Shown: positions 53,136-61,606, counted from the first letter of the stretch. The stretch is DNA of 64,000 bases from Streptomyces sp. R41 (GCF_041053055.1 NZ_CP163443.1:62001-126000); one strand, 5' to 3'. Notes: generated by a model not told the origin, from the sequence alone. Numbers and translations are program-made.

Positions 53136-53423
53136 ATGTCCAGACGCTACGGCGGCAACCCCGCGGGGACGGTCATCCTCCTCATCGCGGACATCACGGC
53201 ACTGATCCTGATCCTGTGGATCGCCTTCTACCTGTTCGACGCCAACACCGCCAACAGCACGGTCTCCTGGGTACACGACGCGGCGAACTGGCTCTCGGGC
53301 TGGTCACACAACCTGTTCACCATCCACTCGGACAACTGGCGCACCGTGGTCAACTACGGCCTGCCCGCTGTCGTCTACCTGCTGATCGGTCACGCGGTGG
53401 CCGGCCGGGTCAACCGCACCTAG
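53136..53423 (+). CDS. small membrane protein
   Basis: 95 aa from ATG 53136. AGTVILLIADITALILILWIAFYLFD (helix 1), then NTANSTVSWVHDAANWLSGWSHNLFTI (amphipathic), NYGLPAVVYLLIGHAVAG (helix 2). Sixty-odd bases downstream of DUF1206 in the same direction, probably its operon partner. No named family. Confidence 0.65.
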   Translation: MSRRYGGNPAGTVILLIADITALILILWIAFYLFDANTANSTVSWVHDAANWLSGWSHNLFTIHSDNWRTVVNYGLPAVVYLLIGHAVAGRVNRT

Positions 53424-53622
53424 CCTCCCTCCGCCGAGGCGCAGCCGCGCGTAGAACATCAGGGCGGGACGGGCCGCCATCGGCATCGGCCCACCGCCCT
53501 CGATGCCCACGTGCCGGAGTCCGTGCGCAGCATCGACTGTCCGCGAGATGCGGACGGCACTGAACGGGCAGCCCCAGTCCCAGTCCCCGGCAGCATGGCA
53601 CTCCGCCCCGAGGAGGCCCACG

Positions 53623-54114
53623 GTGTCTGCAGGTACCGCAACTCCCCTCATCCCCGCAGAAGTCCCCCGCACTCCGAGGCGGGCGAATACTCGCATGTCC
53701 GTGCAGAACTGCTCCTCACCTGCCGTGTCCACCCCGGGCCGGCGGCCTGTACTCGCCGGTGTGCCGGAGGGCTGCGAGAAGGTCGTCGTCAGCGGCAGCC
53801 TCGCTCTCGCCACCGTTCCAGCACTGCGCGAGCGCCTTCTGAGCCCACGCCACAACCCCGGAAGCCAGTTGAACCTCGACCTGTCGGGCGTCACCTCCTG
53901 CGACACCCTGGGCCTCGGGCTGCTCGTCGCCACGGCACGCAAGGTCCACCTCTCCGGCGGTGGCCTGCGCCTCGTCGCCCCGAGCCACGCCGTCGCCGAG
54001 GCGCTGAGCGACAGCGGGCTGATCCGGCTCCTCCACGTCCTTCCCGATGCCGGCACAGCTGTCGGCATCACGGCGGCCGAGGCGCCCGACCCAGAGCTCC
54101 TGACAGCGGCCTAG
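53623..54114 (+). CDS. STAS domain anti-sigma factor antagonist
   Basis: 163 aa. GTG 53623 is chosen because a strong GAGGAGG lies 7 bases upstream. A frame open further back has no such site. The STAS fold occupies about 50-150: EKVVVSGSLALATVPALRERLL, LNLDLSGVTSCDTLGLGLLVATARKVH with the phosphorylatable-type Ser/Thr after the DxSG strand (SCDT), and LRLVAPSHAVAEALSDSGLIRLLHV. Such proteins release sigma factors from anti-sigma kinases. No kinase or sigma gene is next door. Confidence 0.85.
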   Translation: MSAGTATPLIPAEVPRTPRRANTRMSVQNCSSPAVSTPGRRPVLAGVPEGCEKVVVSGSLALATVPALRERLLSPRHNPGSQLNLDLSGVTSCDTLGLGLLVATARKVHLSGGGLRLVAPSHAVAEALSDSGLIRLLHVLPDAGTAVGITAAEAPDPELLTAA

Positions 54115-54233
54115 ACACACAGACGACCGATGGACATCCCCGCTTCGCCGGGCGCTGTGCCCTTGAAGGGGCTGAAAACTGCTCCATGGTTCATCAGTGG
54201 ATGTCAGTCTTTCTGAGTGTGCATCATGAGCTC

Positions 54234-54809
54234 GTGAAGCTTTCCGAGTGGGCGGCACGCAATGGCGTGCACTACCAGACCGCGTGGACGTGGGCGAAGG
54301 AGGGCCGAATGCCGGTTCCGGCGCGTCAGACACCGTCCGGTACGTGGCTGGTCGACGAGCCTGCCGTGGACACGACCGGGCGCGTGGTGGTGTACTGCCA
54401 CGTTTTTTCGGCGGACCAGAAGCCGGACCTTGACAGGCAGGTCGCGCGCGTCGTCCAGGGCGCGACGGTGTTGGGATTGCCCGTTGCCGGTGTCGTCACC
54501 GAGATTGGATCCGGCCTCAACGGTCGCCGTCGCAAACTGCACCGGCTCCTGTCCGACCCGGGCGTCGCCGTGATCGTGATCGAGCACCGTGACCGGCTGG
54601 CCCCATTCGGTGTCGAGCACTTGGAAGCTGCCCTGTCGGCATCCGGTCGGCGCCTGGTAGTCCTCGATCCCGCTGAGACTGCCGACGACCTGGTGCGGGA
54701 CATCACCGAGGTGCTGACCTCGATGTGTGCCCGCCTGTACGGTCGCCGGGCGGCGAGGAACCGCGCCGTTCGCGCTATCGCCGCAGCAACCGCGCAGGAA
54801 GACCAGTAG
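54234..54809 (+). CDS. tnpA: IS607 TnpA with the catalytic serine replaced
   Basis: 191 aa from GTG 54234. The MerR-like helix-turn-helix (KLSEWAARNGVHYQTAWTWAKEG) and resolvase domain (IGSGLNGRRRKLHRLL, VIVIEHRDRLAPFG, LTSMCARLYGRRAARNR) are preserved, but the active-site motif normally YARVSS reads YCHVFS (54-59). The catalytic Arg is His56 and the nucleophilic Ser is Phe58. Ser59 remains but is at the neighbouring position. The copy at 27437 keeps the normal residues. The protein may still bind DNA as a dimer, for example as a repressor (inference). Confidence 0.85.
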   Translation: MKLSEWAARNGVHYQTAWTWAKEGRMPVPARQTPSGTWLVDEPAVDTTGRVVVYCHVFSADQKPDLDRQVARVVQGATVLGLPVAGVVTEIGSGLNGRRRKLHRLLSDPGVAVIVIEHRDRLAPFGVEHLEAALSASGRRLVVLDPAETADDLVRDITEVLTSMCARLYGRRAARNRAVRAIAAATAQEDQ

Positions 54810-55345
54810 TGCCGAAGAACAAGCGCCTGCAGCCGCAGCCGGGAACCGACCGGTACCTGTGTCCCGGCCCCGTATCCGGTGTCCTTGGAGTCAAGCGTCA
54901 CATCATCGCTGAGGCCATGCGCCAGGCCGGACGGGATGAGCCGCTCTCCGTGGCCGAGGCCACGGCATGGCGTGATCACCCGGAGAAGGCGCCGGAGGTA
55001 GGCATAGCCGTGCTCGCCACCGTGGTCGCTGCGAAGGCAGAGCGTGAGCACCGCGAGCGCCAGGCGGACATCGAGTATGAGCACCACATGCTCAACCTGA
55101 CCGAGAAGGTCACCAAGCGTCTGCTCGCTGGAGCGAAGCACTTTCGAAACCCGGACGCCGAGCTGATCGCGCAGGACATGGCGTTCCGCGCCAGCAAGGA
55201 ATTGTGCCGCGCGCACACCGACAAGTGCGGCGAGATCAACCCCGAACTCCTCTCCAAACTCGACCTCGCCGCCCTACGGTGGGCCGGCATCGATCCATAC
55301 GCCCACTCGACGTGGATCGTGCACCGGGGGGACTGCTCGGCGTGA
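54809..55345 (+). CDS. unknown protein between tnpA and tnpB of an IS607 element
   Basis: 178 aa from GTG 54809, whose first base is the last base of the tnpA stop. Its own TGA (55343-55345) overlaps the tnpB GTG (55342). Soluble and charged: RYLCPGPVSGVLGVKRHIIAEA, LSVAEATAWRDHPEKAP, long helix AKAEREHRERQADIEYEHHMLNL, RLLAGAKHFRNPDAELIAQDMAFRAS, LRWAGIDPYAHSTWIVHRGDCSA. The Gly-Val/Leu-Gly-Val-Lys and helical coiled region give no family. It may be an accessory of the TnpB RNP or a passenger. Confidence 0.6.
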   Translation: MPKNKRLQPQPGTDRYLCPGPVSGVLGVKRHIIAEAMRQAGRDEPLSVAEATAWRDHPEKAPEVGIAVLATVVAAKAEREHRERQADIEYEHHMLNLTEKVTKRLLAGAKHFRNPDAELIAQDMAFRASKELCRAHTDKCGEINPELLSKLDLAALRWAGIDPYAHSTWIVHRGDCSA

Positions 55346-56793
55346 AGAAGTTCCAGCCGCAGCCCGGTTTCGTGGTCCAGGCGTATCAATACGCCCTGGA
55401 CCCGAACGCCGGCCAGGACAAGGCGCTCAGGTCGCACTGCGGTGCCGCCCGCGCCGCCTACAACTGGGCTGTGAGCTGGGTGTGTGCGGCGTGGTGGCAG
55501 CGGAAGGCGGAGGAGTCCTACGGAATTTCCGCCGACAAGCTCACCGAGTGGCGGCCGTGGTCGCTGCCCTGCCTGCGGAAGGCGTTCAACGAGGCCAAGC
55601 ACACCGACCCCAGGTTCGCCAGATGGTGGACAGAGAACTCCAAGGAGGCGTACTCCACCGGCCTGGCCAACGCCGCCGCCGCGTTCGACAACTACGCCAC
55701 GTCGAAGAACGGACGCCGTAAGGGCTCCCGCATGGGCATGCCTCGCTTCAAGTCGAAGCACAAGGCGCCTCTGGCGTGCCGGTTCACCACGGGCACGATC
55801 CGCGTCGAAGCGGACGGCCGGCATGTGACCCTGCCCCGGCTGGGCACGATCCGCGCCCACGAGCCCACCGGCAAGCTCCTGGGCCACGTGCAGAACGGGA
55901 CGGCCCGCATCCTGTCCGCCACCGTCCGGCACGAGCGAGGATGCTGGTTCGTTTCCTTCCAGACCGAGGTCAAACGCGACATCGTCCGCGTCGCCCGGCC
56001 CGACGTCGCAGTCGGGATCGACCTCGGCGTGAAGGTCCTCGCGGTCATGGCCGACAGCGCCGGAGAGATCCGCTGCATCCCCAACCCGAAGCACTACGAC
56101 GATGCGCTCAAGATGCTCAAGCGCCTGTCCCGACGTGTCTCCCGCCGCCGGGGGCCGAACCGCAGAACCGGGCAGAAGCCCTCCCGCCGCTGGGTGAAAG
56201 CGAACGAACAGCGCAACAAGGTGCATCACCAGGTCGCGAACCTGCGCGCCGATGCCCTGCACAAGCTGACCACCCGCATCCGCGCCGAGTACGGCACCGT
56301 CGTGGTCGAAGACCTCAACGTCGCCGGAATGCTCAAGAACCGTCGCCTGGCACAGAAGATCGCCGATGCCGGGTTCGGGGAGATCCGACGCCAGCTCACC
56401 TACAAGGGCCGGCGCAACGCCTGCCGCACCGTGGTAGCCAACCGCTGGTATCCCAGCTCAAAGACCTGCTCGAACTGCGGCGCGGTGAAAGCCAAGCTGC
56501 CGCTGCACGTCCGAGTCTTCTCCTGCGACGCCTGCGGCCTGGTCATAGACCGGGACGAGAACGCCGCACGCAACCTCGCCGACCTCGCGTCGGCCGGCAT
56601 GACAGGTACCGGAGTGGCCGGAGACCTGGGCACGCGAGTGCCGAAACCGCGTGGAGCCGACCAGAAGACCCGCACCACCACCCGCAGCCGCACGGCCACG
56701 GGTGGGCGGGCAGGTGGCGCAAAACCGACCCACAGTCGGAAGGAACCGCGAGACCTTCATCAGGACACCACGACCCAACTCGGGCTGTGGTGA
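55342..56793 (+). CDS. tnpB: TnpB RNA-guided nuclease (IS607-type)
   Basis: 483 aa from GTG 55342. N-terminal helix-turn-helix AYQYALDPNAGQDKALRSHCGAARAAYNWAV, the standard TnpB opening. RuvC motifs: VGIDLGVKVLAVM (Asp about 229), VVVEDLNVAGM (Glu about 322), and IDRDENAARNLADLA (Asp about 404). Zinc ribbon CSNCGAVKAKL...VFSCDACG between them. All catalytic positions are kept. The C-terminal tail is long, basic and Thr/Arg-rich. With its TnpA inactive it could persist as an independent RNA-guided nuclease or be repurposed. Confidence 0.88.
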   Translation: MKKFQPQPGFVVQAYQYALDPNAGQDKALRSHCGAARAAYNWAVSWVCAAWWQRKAEESYGISADKLTEWRPWSLPCLRKAFNEAKHTDPRFARWWTENSKEAYSTGLANAAAAFDNYATSKNGRRKGSRMGMPRFKSKHKAPLACRFTTGTIRVEADGRHVTLPRLGTIRAHEPTGKLLGHVQNGTARILSATVRHERGCWFVSFQTEVKRDIVRVARPDVAVGIDLGVKVLAVMADSAGEIRCIPNPKHYDDALKMLKRLSRRVSRRRGPNRRTGQKPSRRWVKANEQRNKVHHQVANLRADALHKLTTRIRAEYGTVVVEDLNVAGMLKNRRLAQKIADAGFGEIRRQLTYKGRRNACRTVVANRWYPSSKTCSNCGAVKAKLPLHVRVFSCDACGLVIDRDENAARNLADLASAGMTGTGVAGDLGTRVPKPRGADQKTRTTTRSRTATGGRAGGAKPTHSRKEPRDLHQDTTTQLGLW

Positions 56794-56925
56794 CACCGTT
56801 AAGGACCTTCCGTGTGGAGACGCACGGATTGCTGATGTCTGACTACGACCTCAGCAACGGTGTCCCCGCAACCGACCCCTCCCTTGTGAGCACGTGGAGT
56901 GGCGGTCCGCCCTCTACCCTACGCG

Positions 56926-57096
56926 TCAGTGGACCGGGCGTCGGCGCGAGCGTGATACCGAGCGCACGAGCAGGTACAGCACGCCGGCGACGAGGAGCAG
57001 CACGCCGGTGGACAGTAGATACAGCATGCCGTCCACGACAGCGCCGATGATGACCAGCGCGAGGGCGCTGCCGAGAAGAACCAGGAAGAAGACCAT
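56926..57096 (-). CDS. small membrane protein
   Basis: 56 aa: MVFFLVLLGSALALVIIGAVVDG, then MLYLLSTGVLLLVAGVLYLLV, a two-helix membrane hairpin, and an RSVSRSRRRPVH tail. Too short for most gene finders. Similar in kind to the DUF6131 and 37445 proteins but not clearly the same family. A GGCGTTGGGCC stretch precedes the ATG at 57096, a poor ribosome site, so expression is uncertain. Confidence 0.5.
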   Translation of the reverse strand: MVFFLVLLGSALALVIIGAVVDGMLYLLSTGVLLLVAGVLYLLVRSVSRSRRRPVH

Positions 57097-57212
57097 GGCC
57101 CAACGCCTCCGGGCGTCGTGGCGGATGGGTGGACCGGACGACCTTGGGGCAGCATCAGGAAGGCGTGACCGTCAGTCGTACGAGGGTGCGACGGCGTGCG
57201 GAGTCAGGTCAT

Positions 57213-57290
57213 CTACCCGTAGTGCTGGCGTCCGCCGACCGCGTGACCGACCACACCCAGGCTCTACAGGATGACCCCAAGAATGATCAT
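57213..57290 (-). pseudogene. DUF6131 gene with internal deletion
   Basis: Reads MIILGVIL, then a stop, then in the same frame SLGVVGHAVGGRQHYG and a final stop. The intact gene at 41169 has the same head and tail (SLGHAVRGRRHYW) with about 30 residues between, so the two membrane helices have been deleted here. It sits divergent to the 57374 paralogue exactly as the intact gene sits to 41557. Confidence 0.75.
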
Positions 57291-57373
57291 GGTGTCCTCC
57301 GCTCTCGCACGGACCTCAACTTCAGGGTAGACGCAACCTGTGGCGGTGGCCTGCTGGGCAGAACGGTTCTACC

Positions 57374-58498
57374 GTGGGGAAGGGAAGTGGCTCCCGGGAG
57401 CGCGTCCTGATCATCATCGGACTCGTCATCCTCGTCCCCGCGCTGGTCATCGGCGTCGCCGGCGCTCTTTTCAACAGTGGCAGCGCCCACGAGTTCACCG
57501 GCGGATTCTCGGTCTTCGGTGTCGACGTCACCGGCTCCACCGGCACGCTCTTCCTCTACGGCACCATCGTCGGGGCGGCGGCTCTGCTCGGGCTGAGCCT
57601 GATCCTTACCGGTACACGCCGCACCACTCGCCGCGGCCGCACTGCACGTCGCGGGCTCCAACAGTCCCGGCGCGAGACTGGCCCAGCCGAACAGGAACGC
57701 GGCGGTCTGATCAACGAACACGACACCGCCCGCGCGCAGACGGAACAGCCGGAGCGGAATGACGAAGACCGCGCCGACTTGGTCGAACGCCCTCGTACCC
57801 CGTTACCTCATACCCGGGTCCACTCCGTCCGCTTCGCCGGGCCGCTCGGTGCTTGCGTTGTGTGCCAGGCCGTCCGGTGTCGCCTCCGTTCGCTCCCCGA
57901 GAGGAAGGACCAGCGCCCGCAGGATGGGCAGGCTCGGCGGCCGGTTCAGTTCTCCGACGTCCTGCCATCCCCAGGAGAGGAAGGCGTCATAGGTCACGTG
58001 GTCGGTCTGACTCACCAGAGTTACGCCGAGGGAGGCCTGGTGGTCGGCGAGCAGTCGCTCCTGCAGGTGGCGGGCGAGGCCGCGGTTGCGCTCATGCGGG
58101 TGGACGACGATTTCGGTGATCGCGAAGACATGTCCCGAAGCGGTGAGCTGCTCGATGTTCTGCGGGAGTGCCCCGACGAATCCGTGCCACCAGTCGCCGT
58201 CACGCCGCACCGGGAACCCGAAGACGCAGCCCACCAGCACTGCCGTCTCCGCTGCCACTGTTGCCTCTGCGACCATCATGTCGAATCCCGGCTTGCCTAC
58301 ATCGTCCGTGAGGCGGCCCAGGAAGCCCTCACGGTTGTGGTACTCCTCACCGGCCGCCGTATCCGCGGACTCCACGTACAGATCCGCCAGGTCCTCACGC
58401 TGGTCCTCGGCCTGCCAGCGGCTCAGCCCGCGCAGGTATATCTCTCCGCCCGCGGACGGCTCGTAGCCCTCTACCTTCTGGGCCTGCCCCGGTCCTGA
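57374..58498 (+). CDS. membrane protein paralogue of 41557, start and end altered
   Basis: The first ~145 residues match the 148-aa protein at 41557: two helices (LIIIGLVILVPALVIGVAGALF; LFLYGTIVGAAALLGLSLILT), loop AHEFTGGFSVFGVDVTGSTG, basic tail. The ATG of the paralogue corresponds here to CTG (57404 region), so translation must use the GTG 57374 or fail. The normal stop is also missing. The frame continues antisense through the acetyltransferase gene to 58498, which is unlikely to be real protein. Probably a decaying copy. Confidence 0.5.
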   Translation: MGKGSGSRERVLIIIGLVILVPALVIGVAGALFNSGSAHEFTGGFSVFGVDVTGSTGTLFLYGTIVGAAALLGLSLILTGTRRTTRRGRTARRGLQQSRRETGPAEQERGGLINEHDTARAQTEQPERNDEDRADLVERPRTPLPHTRVHSVRFAGPLGACVVCQAVRCRLRSLPERKDQRPQDGQARRPVQFSDVLPSPGEEGVIGHVVGLTHQSYAEGGLVVGEQSLLQVAGEAAVALMRVDDDFGDREDMSRSGELLDVLRECPDESVPPVAVTPHREPEDAAHQHCRLRCHCCLCDHHVESRLAYIVREAAQEALTVVVLLTGRRIRGLHVQIRQVLTLVLGLPAAQPAQVYLSARGRLVALYLLGLPRS

Positions 58499-58507
58499 CC
58501 GTGCCAT
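57803..58507 (-). CDS. GNAT-like acetyltransferase domain protein
   Basis: 234 aa from ATG 58507 (GTG 58510 also possible). LSRWQAEDQREDLADLYVES, GFDMMVAEATVAAETAVLVGCVFGFPV, then VFAITEIVVHPHERNRGLARHLQERLLADHQASLGVTLVS, the acetyl-CoA-binding region (VxPxxRxxGLAxxL) and the WGWQDVGE strand. Paralogue of 62365, with the same flanks. Its start overlaps the stop of a shrunken STAS remnant (58507-58629), so the original operon order STAS, acetyltransferase is preserved. Substrate unknown. Confidence 0.75.
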   Translation of the reverse strand: MARSGPGQAQKVEGYEPSAGGEIYLRGLSRWQAEDQREDLADLYVESADTAAGEEYHNREGFLGRLTDDVGKPGFDMMVAEATVAAETAVLVGCVFGFPVRRDGDWWHGFVGALPQNIEQLTASGHVFAITEIVVHPHERNRGLARHLQERLLADHQASLGVTLVSQTDHVTYDAFLSWGWQDVGELNRPPSLPILRALVLPLGERTEATPDGLAHNASTERPGEADGVDPGMR

Positions 58508-58629
58508 CACAGCGCACGGCCCAAGAGGGCAAGCGTGACCGGGGCAGGCGGTGACAGAGTTCCATCGAGGGACGGGAGGCGCAGTTGCAGGGACTTCCCT
58601 GCTACGGCGATCTGCTGCGGAATGGACAT
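58507..58629 (-). pseudogene. STAS gene remnant upstream of the acetyltransferase gene
   Basis: A 40-aa frame from ATG 58629: MSIPQQIAVAGKSLQLRLPS, then VTLALLGRAL. Head and tail align with the intact STAS gene at 63027-63452 (MPLPQ start, PLVPVLSG end), but the ~100 central residues with the phosphorylation region are gone. The TGA overlaps the acetyltransferase ATG. Upstream DNA to about 58850 also matches 63440-63715 in blocks, including CGCCGGGGTCTGGGACG. Confidence 0.7.
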
Positions 58630-58867
58630 GACGCCTCGGTTCGGGTAACCCGCTGCACGTACGAAGAGCCAGGTGAACGGCCTTGCCGGCAGGCTGAGTT
58701 CCCGGGCCTGCTTCCCGGCCGTTTTCCCTGCGAGGATGCGCCGGGTGACCGGAGGAAGGTTCCGCTCCCGGCAGGCATCGTGGCCAACTGACAGTGTGCC
58801 GCCGGGGTCTGGGACGCCTACTCGGCAGCATAGTCCCCGGGCCGCGCCGATGGGCTGCCCGCAACAG

Positions 58868-60685
58868 TCATCGGCTGGTGAGCCGGTAGGGGATGGTGCA
58901 GATGACGGCGTCGGTGCTGGTGCGCAGTACGGTCGCGAGAAGTAGGCCGCGCTGGTTTTGCAGGATCCGGTAGCGCCATCGGCGTGGTTGGACCTCGGGG
59001 ATGAGGACGGCGACCTGCCGATTGCCCTGTTGCGCGTGCTGGACGTACGCGACGATCGGGTGCACCAGGGAGCGGTGCGGGCTGTTGAGGGTGTCCAGCC
59101 GCACGCCGGGGTCCCAGAGGTCCCATTGGGTACGGAAGGCGGCGCTCTGCTCTTCCTCGGGGTGGACGCTCACGGCAACGACGTCGTTGCCGAGGGACAG
59201 TGCGGCGTGCAGGGCCTGCTCGGTGAGCTTGCTGATGCCGCCGACGGGGACGATCACCAGGCTCTTGGCCGGATGAGGTGGGTGCGGGCGTCGGCCCAGG
59301 TCGAGTTCGCGTCCTACGGCCTGGTAGTAGCTGTGGATCCGGGAGAACAGCAGCATCAGCGCTGGCACGGTGAGGACCACCACCCAGGCGCCGGCGGTGA
59401 ACTTTGTGGCGATGAAGACCGTGGTGGCGGTCGCGGTCAGGAGTGCGCCGGTGCCGTTGAGGGCGGTTCGCAGCTTCCAGCGCGGGGAGCGCAGGCGGTA
59501 CCAGTGGAGTACCAGGCCGCTCTGGCTGATGGTGAATCCGATGAACACCCCGATCGCGTACAGCGGGATCAGCCGATGGGTGTCGGCGTCCACCGTGATC
59601 AGCAGGACGGCCGCGAGTACCGCTAAAACGACCACGCCATAGCGGTGGACCGGCCGTTCGGCCCGCAGGCCGAACAGGTGAGGCAGCCGGTCGTCGTCGG
59701 ACAGCAGGCTCATCAGTACGGGCAGGCCGCCGAAGCTGGTGTTGGCGGCCAGTGCCAGCACCACGGTGACGGCGATGCTGGCGGCGTAGTAGGCCCAGCC
59801 GGTGCCGAACGAGCCTGCGGTGAGCTGGGCCAGCACGGTGACCCCGCCGCGGGGCGTGACGTGTTCGCGGTGGATCAGCACCGACAGTCCGATGAGCATC
59901 GCGCCAAGCAGGCCGCCCAACATCAGCTCGGTGCGCTGGGCGTTCCGGGCACGCGGTGGGCGGAAGGCGGGAACTCCGTTGGCGATGGCTTCGATCCCGG
60001 TGAGAGCCGAGCAGCCGGCGGCAAAGGCCTTGAGGATCACGATCGCGCCGAGGGCCTCGCTGATGTGCACGGGTTGTGCGCTGCCGACCAGTGCGGCCGG
60101 GTGAGGGCGGAGCAGACCGATGACGATGACGCCGAAGACCGTGACGAGGAAGACCACCATCGGCAGCATCAGAACACGGGCGCTTTCGGCGATGCCCCAC
60201 AGATTGACGGCTGTGATCAAGAGCAGGCCGATCAGGCACATCCCGAGCATGTGGTGGGCAAGGGAGGGGAACACCGATGCGAGGCTGGCGGCCCCTGCGG
60301 CGAGACTCACCGCGACGGTCAGTACGTAGTCCACCACCAAGCTCGCGGCCGCCAGCAGACTGACGGTGGCCCCGAGATTCTTCTTGCCCACCGCGTAGGC
60401 GCCGCCCCCGTCGGGGTGCACCGCTATGACCTGGCAGTAGGAGACGACCAGCACGACGAGCAGGCCCGCGATGGCCAGGGTGACCGGGACGGTCAGACGG
60501 AGCGCCGAGGTACCGGCCACCACCAGTACCAGCACGATGGCTTCCGGCCCGTATGCCACCGAGCTGAGCGCGTCGAGCGACAGTGCGGCCAGCCCTCCGA
60601 AGCTGGTGAGATGGTCCTTCTTCCCCTCCCCGTGCCGCGACGGCACCCTCGGCGTGACCTTCTTCGGCCCCGTTCCAAAGCCCAT
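58868..60685 (-). CDS. APC-superfamily permease, KimA-like
   Basis: 605 aa from ATG 60685. About twelve membrane helices: GGLAALSLDALSSVAYGPEAIVLVL (helix 1 with the unwound SSVAYG), VAVHPDGGGAYAVG-like IAVHPDGGGAYAVGKKN, GCSALTGIEAIANGVPAF, ANTSFGGLPVLMSLL. Then a ~130-residue cytoplasmic domain beginning about 475 (SLVIVPVGGISKLTEQALHAA) with a USP-like fold. Length and plan match KimA/YdaO potassium permeases, which c-di-AMP inhibits. An amino-acid permease is the alternative. Downstream of two GAF-ANTAR genes, suggesting RNA-level control (inference). Confidence 0.82.
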   Translation of the reverse strand: MGFGTGPKKVTPRVPSRHGEGKKDHLTSFGGLAALSLDALSSVAYGPEAIVLVLVVAGTSALRLTVPVTLAIAGLLVVLVVSYCQVIAVHPDGGGAYAVGKKNLGATVSLLAAASLVVDYVLTVAVSLAAGAASLASVFPSLAHHMLGMCLIGLLLITAVNLWGIAESARVLMLPMVVFLVTVFGVIVIGLLRPHPAALVGSAQPVHISEALGAIVILKAFAAGCSALTGIEAIANGVPAFRPPRARNAQRTELMLGGLLGAMLIGLSVLIHREHVTPRGGVTVLAQLTAGSFGTGWAYYAASIAVTVVLALAANTSFGGLPVLMSLLSDDDRLPHLFGLRAERPVHRYGVVVLAVLAAVLLITVDADTHRLIPLYAIGVFIGFTISQSGLVLHWYRLRSPRWKLRTALNGTGALLTATATTVFIATKFTAGAWVVVLTVPALMLLFSRIHSYYQAVGRELDLGRRPHPPHPAKSLVIVPVGGISKLTEQALHAALSLGNDVVAVSVHPEEEQSAAFRTQWDLWDPGVRLDTLNSPHRSLVHPIVAYVQHAQQGNRQVAVLIPEVQPRRWRYRILQNQRGLLLATVLRTSTDAVICTIPYRLTSR

Positions 60686-60810
60686 GCGTGCCTTCCCTGC
60701 TCCCTGTACTCAAGCGCGCCGGAGGACGGCTCTTGTAGTTACCGGCAACAAAGCCAGTGGGGTTCTTCCTGGTGGGGCGGCTGCGTCCGTTCGCCGCCTC
60801 GGAGACGGCG

Positions 60811-61530
60811 TCAGGCCACCAGGCCGTGGAGGGGTTCGGAGTCGTCGATGAAGGCGCGAGCCACATCGGACAGGCGTCGGTTGTGCGCACGGGCGTAACT
60901 GCGCAGGGTGGTGAAGGCCTGTTCCATGTCGATGCTCTGGCGTTCGGCGAGTTTGCCCTTGGCCTGCTCGATCAGTACGCGGCTGTTCAGCGCCGTCTGC
61001 AGCTGCTCGTTGAGAACCGTGCTGCGATGGGTGGAGCGTTGTTGCAGGAGGCTGATGGTGGCGACGTCGGCCAGGGCCTGGGCGATGAGTGTGCCCGCCG
61101 GGTCGAAGGGGCCGGGGGCGGCACGGAAGAGGTTCAGGGCGCCGACGACCTCGTCCCGCAGGCGCATGGGCAGTGCCTGGACCGCCCCGAACCCGCTGCG
61201 GTGGGCCGCCGTGACGAAGCGCGGCCAGCGGTCGACCTCCTGGGTCAGGTCGGGGACGATCACCGGTGTGCCAGTGCGGAAGCACTCCAGACAGGGGCCC
61301 TCGTCGTTCTGCAGCTGGAAGAGTTCCAGCAGGCGCACCTGCTCGTCGGAGGCGGCCATCACGCGCAGTTCACCGTCGCGGTCCGCGAGCAGCACTCCGG
61401 CCGCACTGGCGCCGAGCAGCCCCACGCAGCGGTCGGTCAGCAGGCGCAGGAAATCAATGAGGTCGAAGTCGGCGACCAGGTTGTCCGCCAGCTCGACGAA
61501 GGTCTTGGCCAGGAGCCGCTGATTCATCAT
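60811..61530 (-). CDS. GAF and ANTAR domain transcription antiterminator
   Basis: 239 aa from ATG 61530. GAF domain about 10-165: TFVELADNLVADFDLIDFLRLLTDRCVGLLGASAAGVLLAD, GPCLECFRTGTPVIVPDL, SGFGAVQALPMRLRDEVVGALNLF. ANTAR about 175-235: LQTALNSRVLIEQAKGKLAERQSIDMEQAFTTLRSYARAHNRRLSDVARAFI. The GAF domain senses a small ligand; ANTAR binds RNA hairpins to prevent termination. Starts 76 bp after the second GAF-ANTAR gene, ahead of the permease. Confidence 0.9.
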   Translation of the reverse strand: MMNQRLLAKTFVELADNLVADFDLIDFLRLLTDRCVGLLGASAAGVLLADRDGELRVMAASDEQVRLLELFQLQNDEGPCLECFRTGTPVIVPDLTQEVDRWPRFVTAAHRSGFGAVQALPMRLRDEVVGALNLFRAAPGPFDPAGTLIAQALADVATISLLQQRSTHRSTVLNEQLQTALNSRVLIEQAKGKLAERQSIDMEQAFTTLRSYARAHNRRLSDVARAFIDDSEPLHGLVA

Positions 61531-61606
61531 GCACACCCTCGATTGAGACTAGTCCCGCCGGGAGGGGGCGGGAAGTACAGCACGTTCGTCGGTTGGCACC
61601 GGTGCG

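Larger units (their letters stand above)
54190..56860 (+). mobile_element. IS607-family element with an extra gene (approximate limits)
   Basis: Three plus-strand genes, tnpA (54234), an unknown gene (54809) and tnpB (55342), each start inside the stop of the one before. The family lacks terminal repeats, so limits are estimates. TnpA has lost the catalytic Ser, so the unit can probably not move on its own. Confidence 0.65.

Noticed and set aside
53304..54071. Minus-strand frame opposite the STAS gene
   Set aside because: Shadow of the plus-strand STAS and membrane genes; no recognisable protein.
60686..60810. c-di-AMP riboswitch in front of the KimA-like gene
   Set aside because: Only 125 bp precede it and I could not find the conserved ydaO-type elements.
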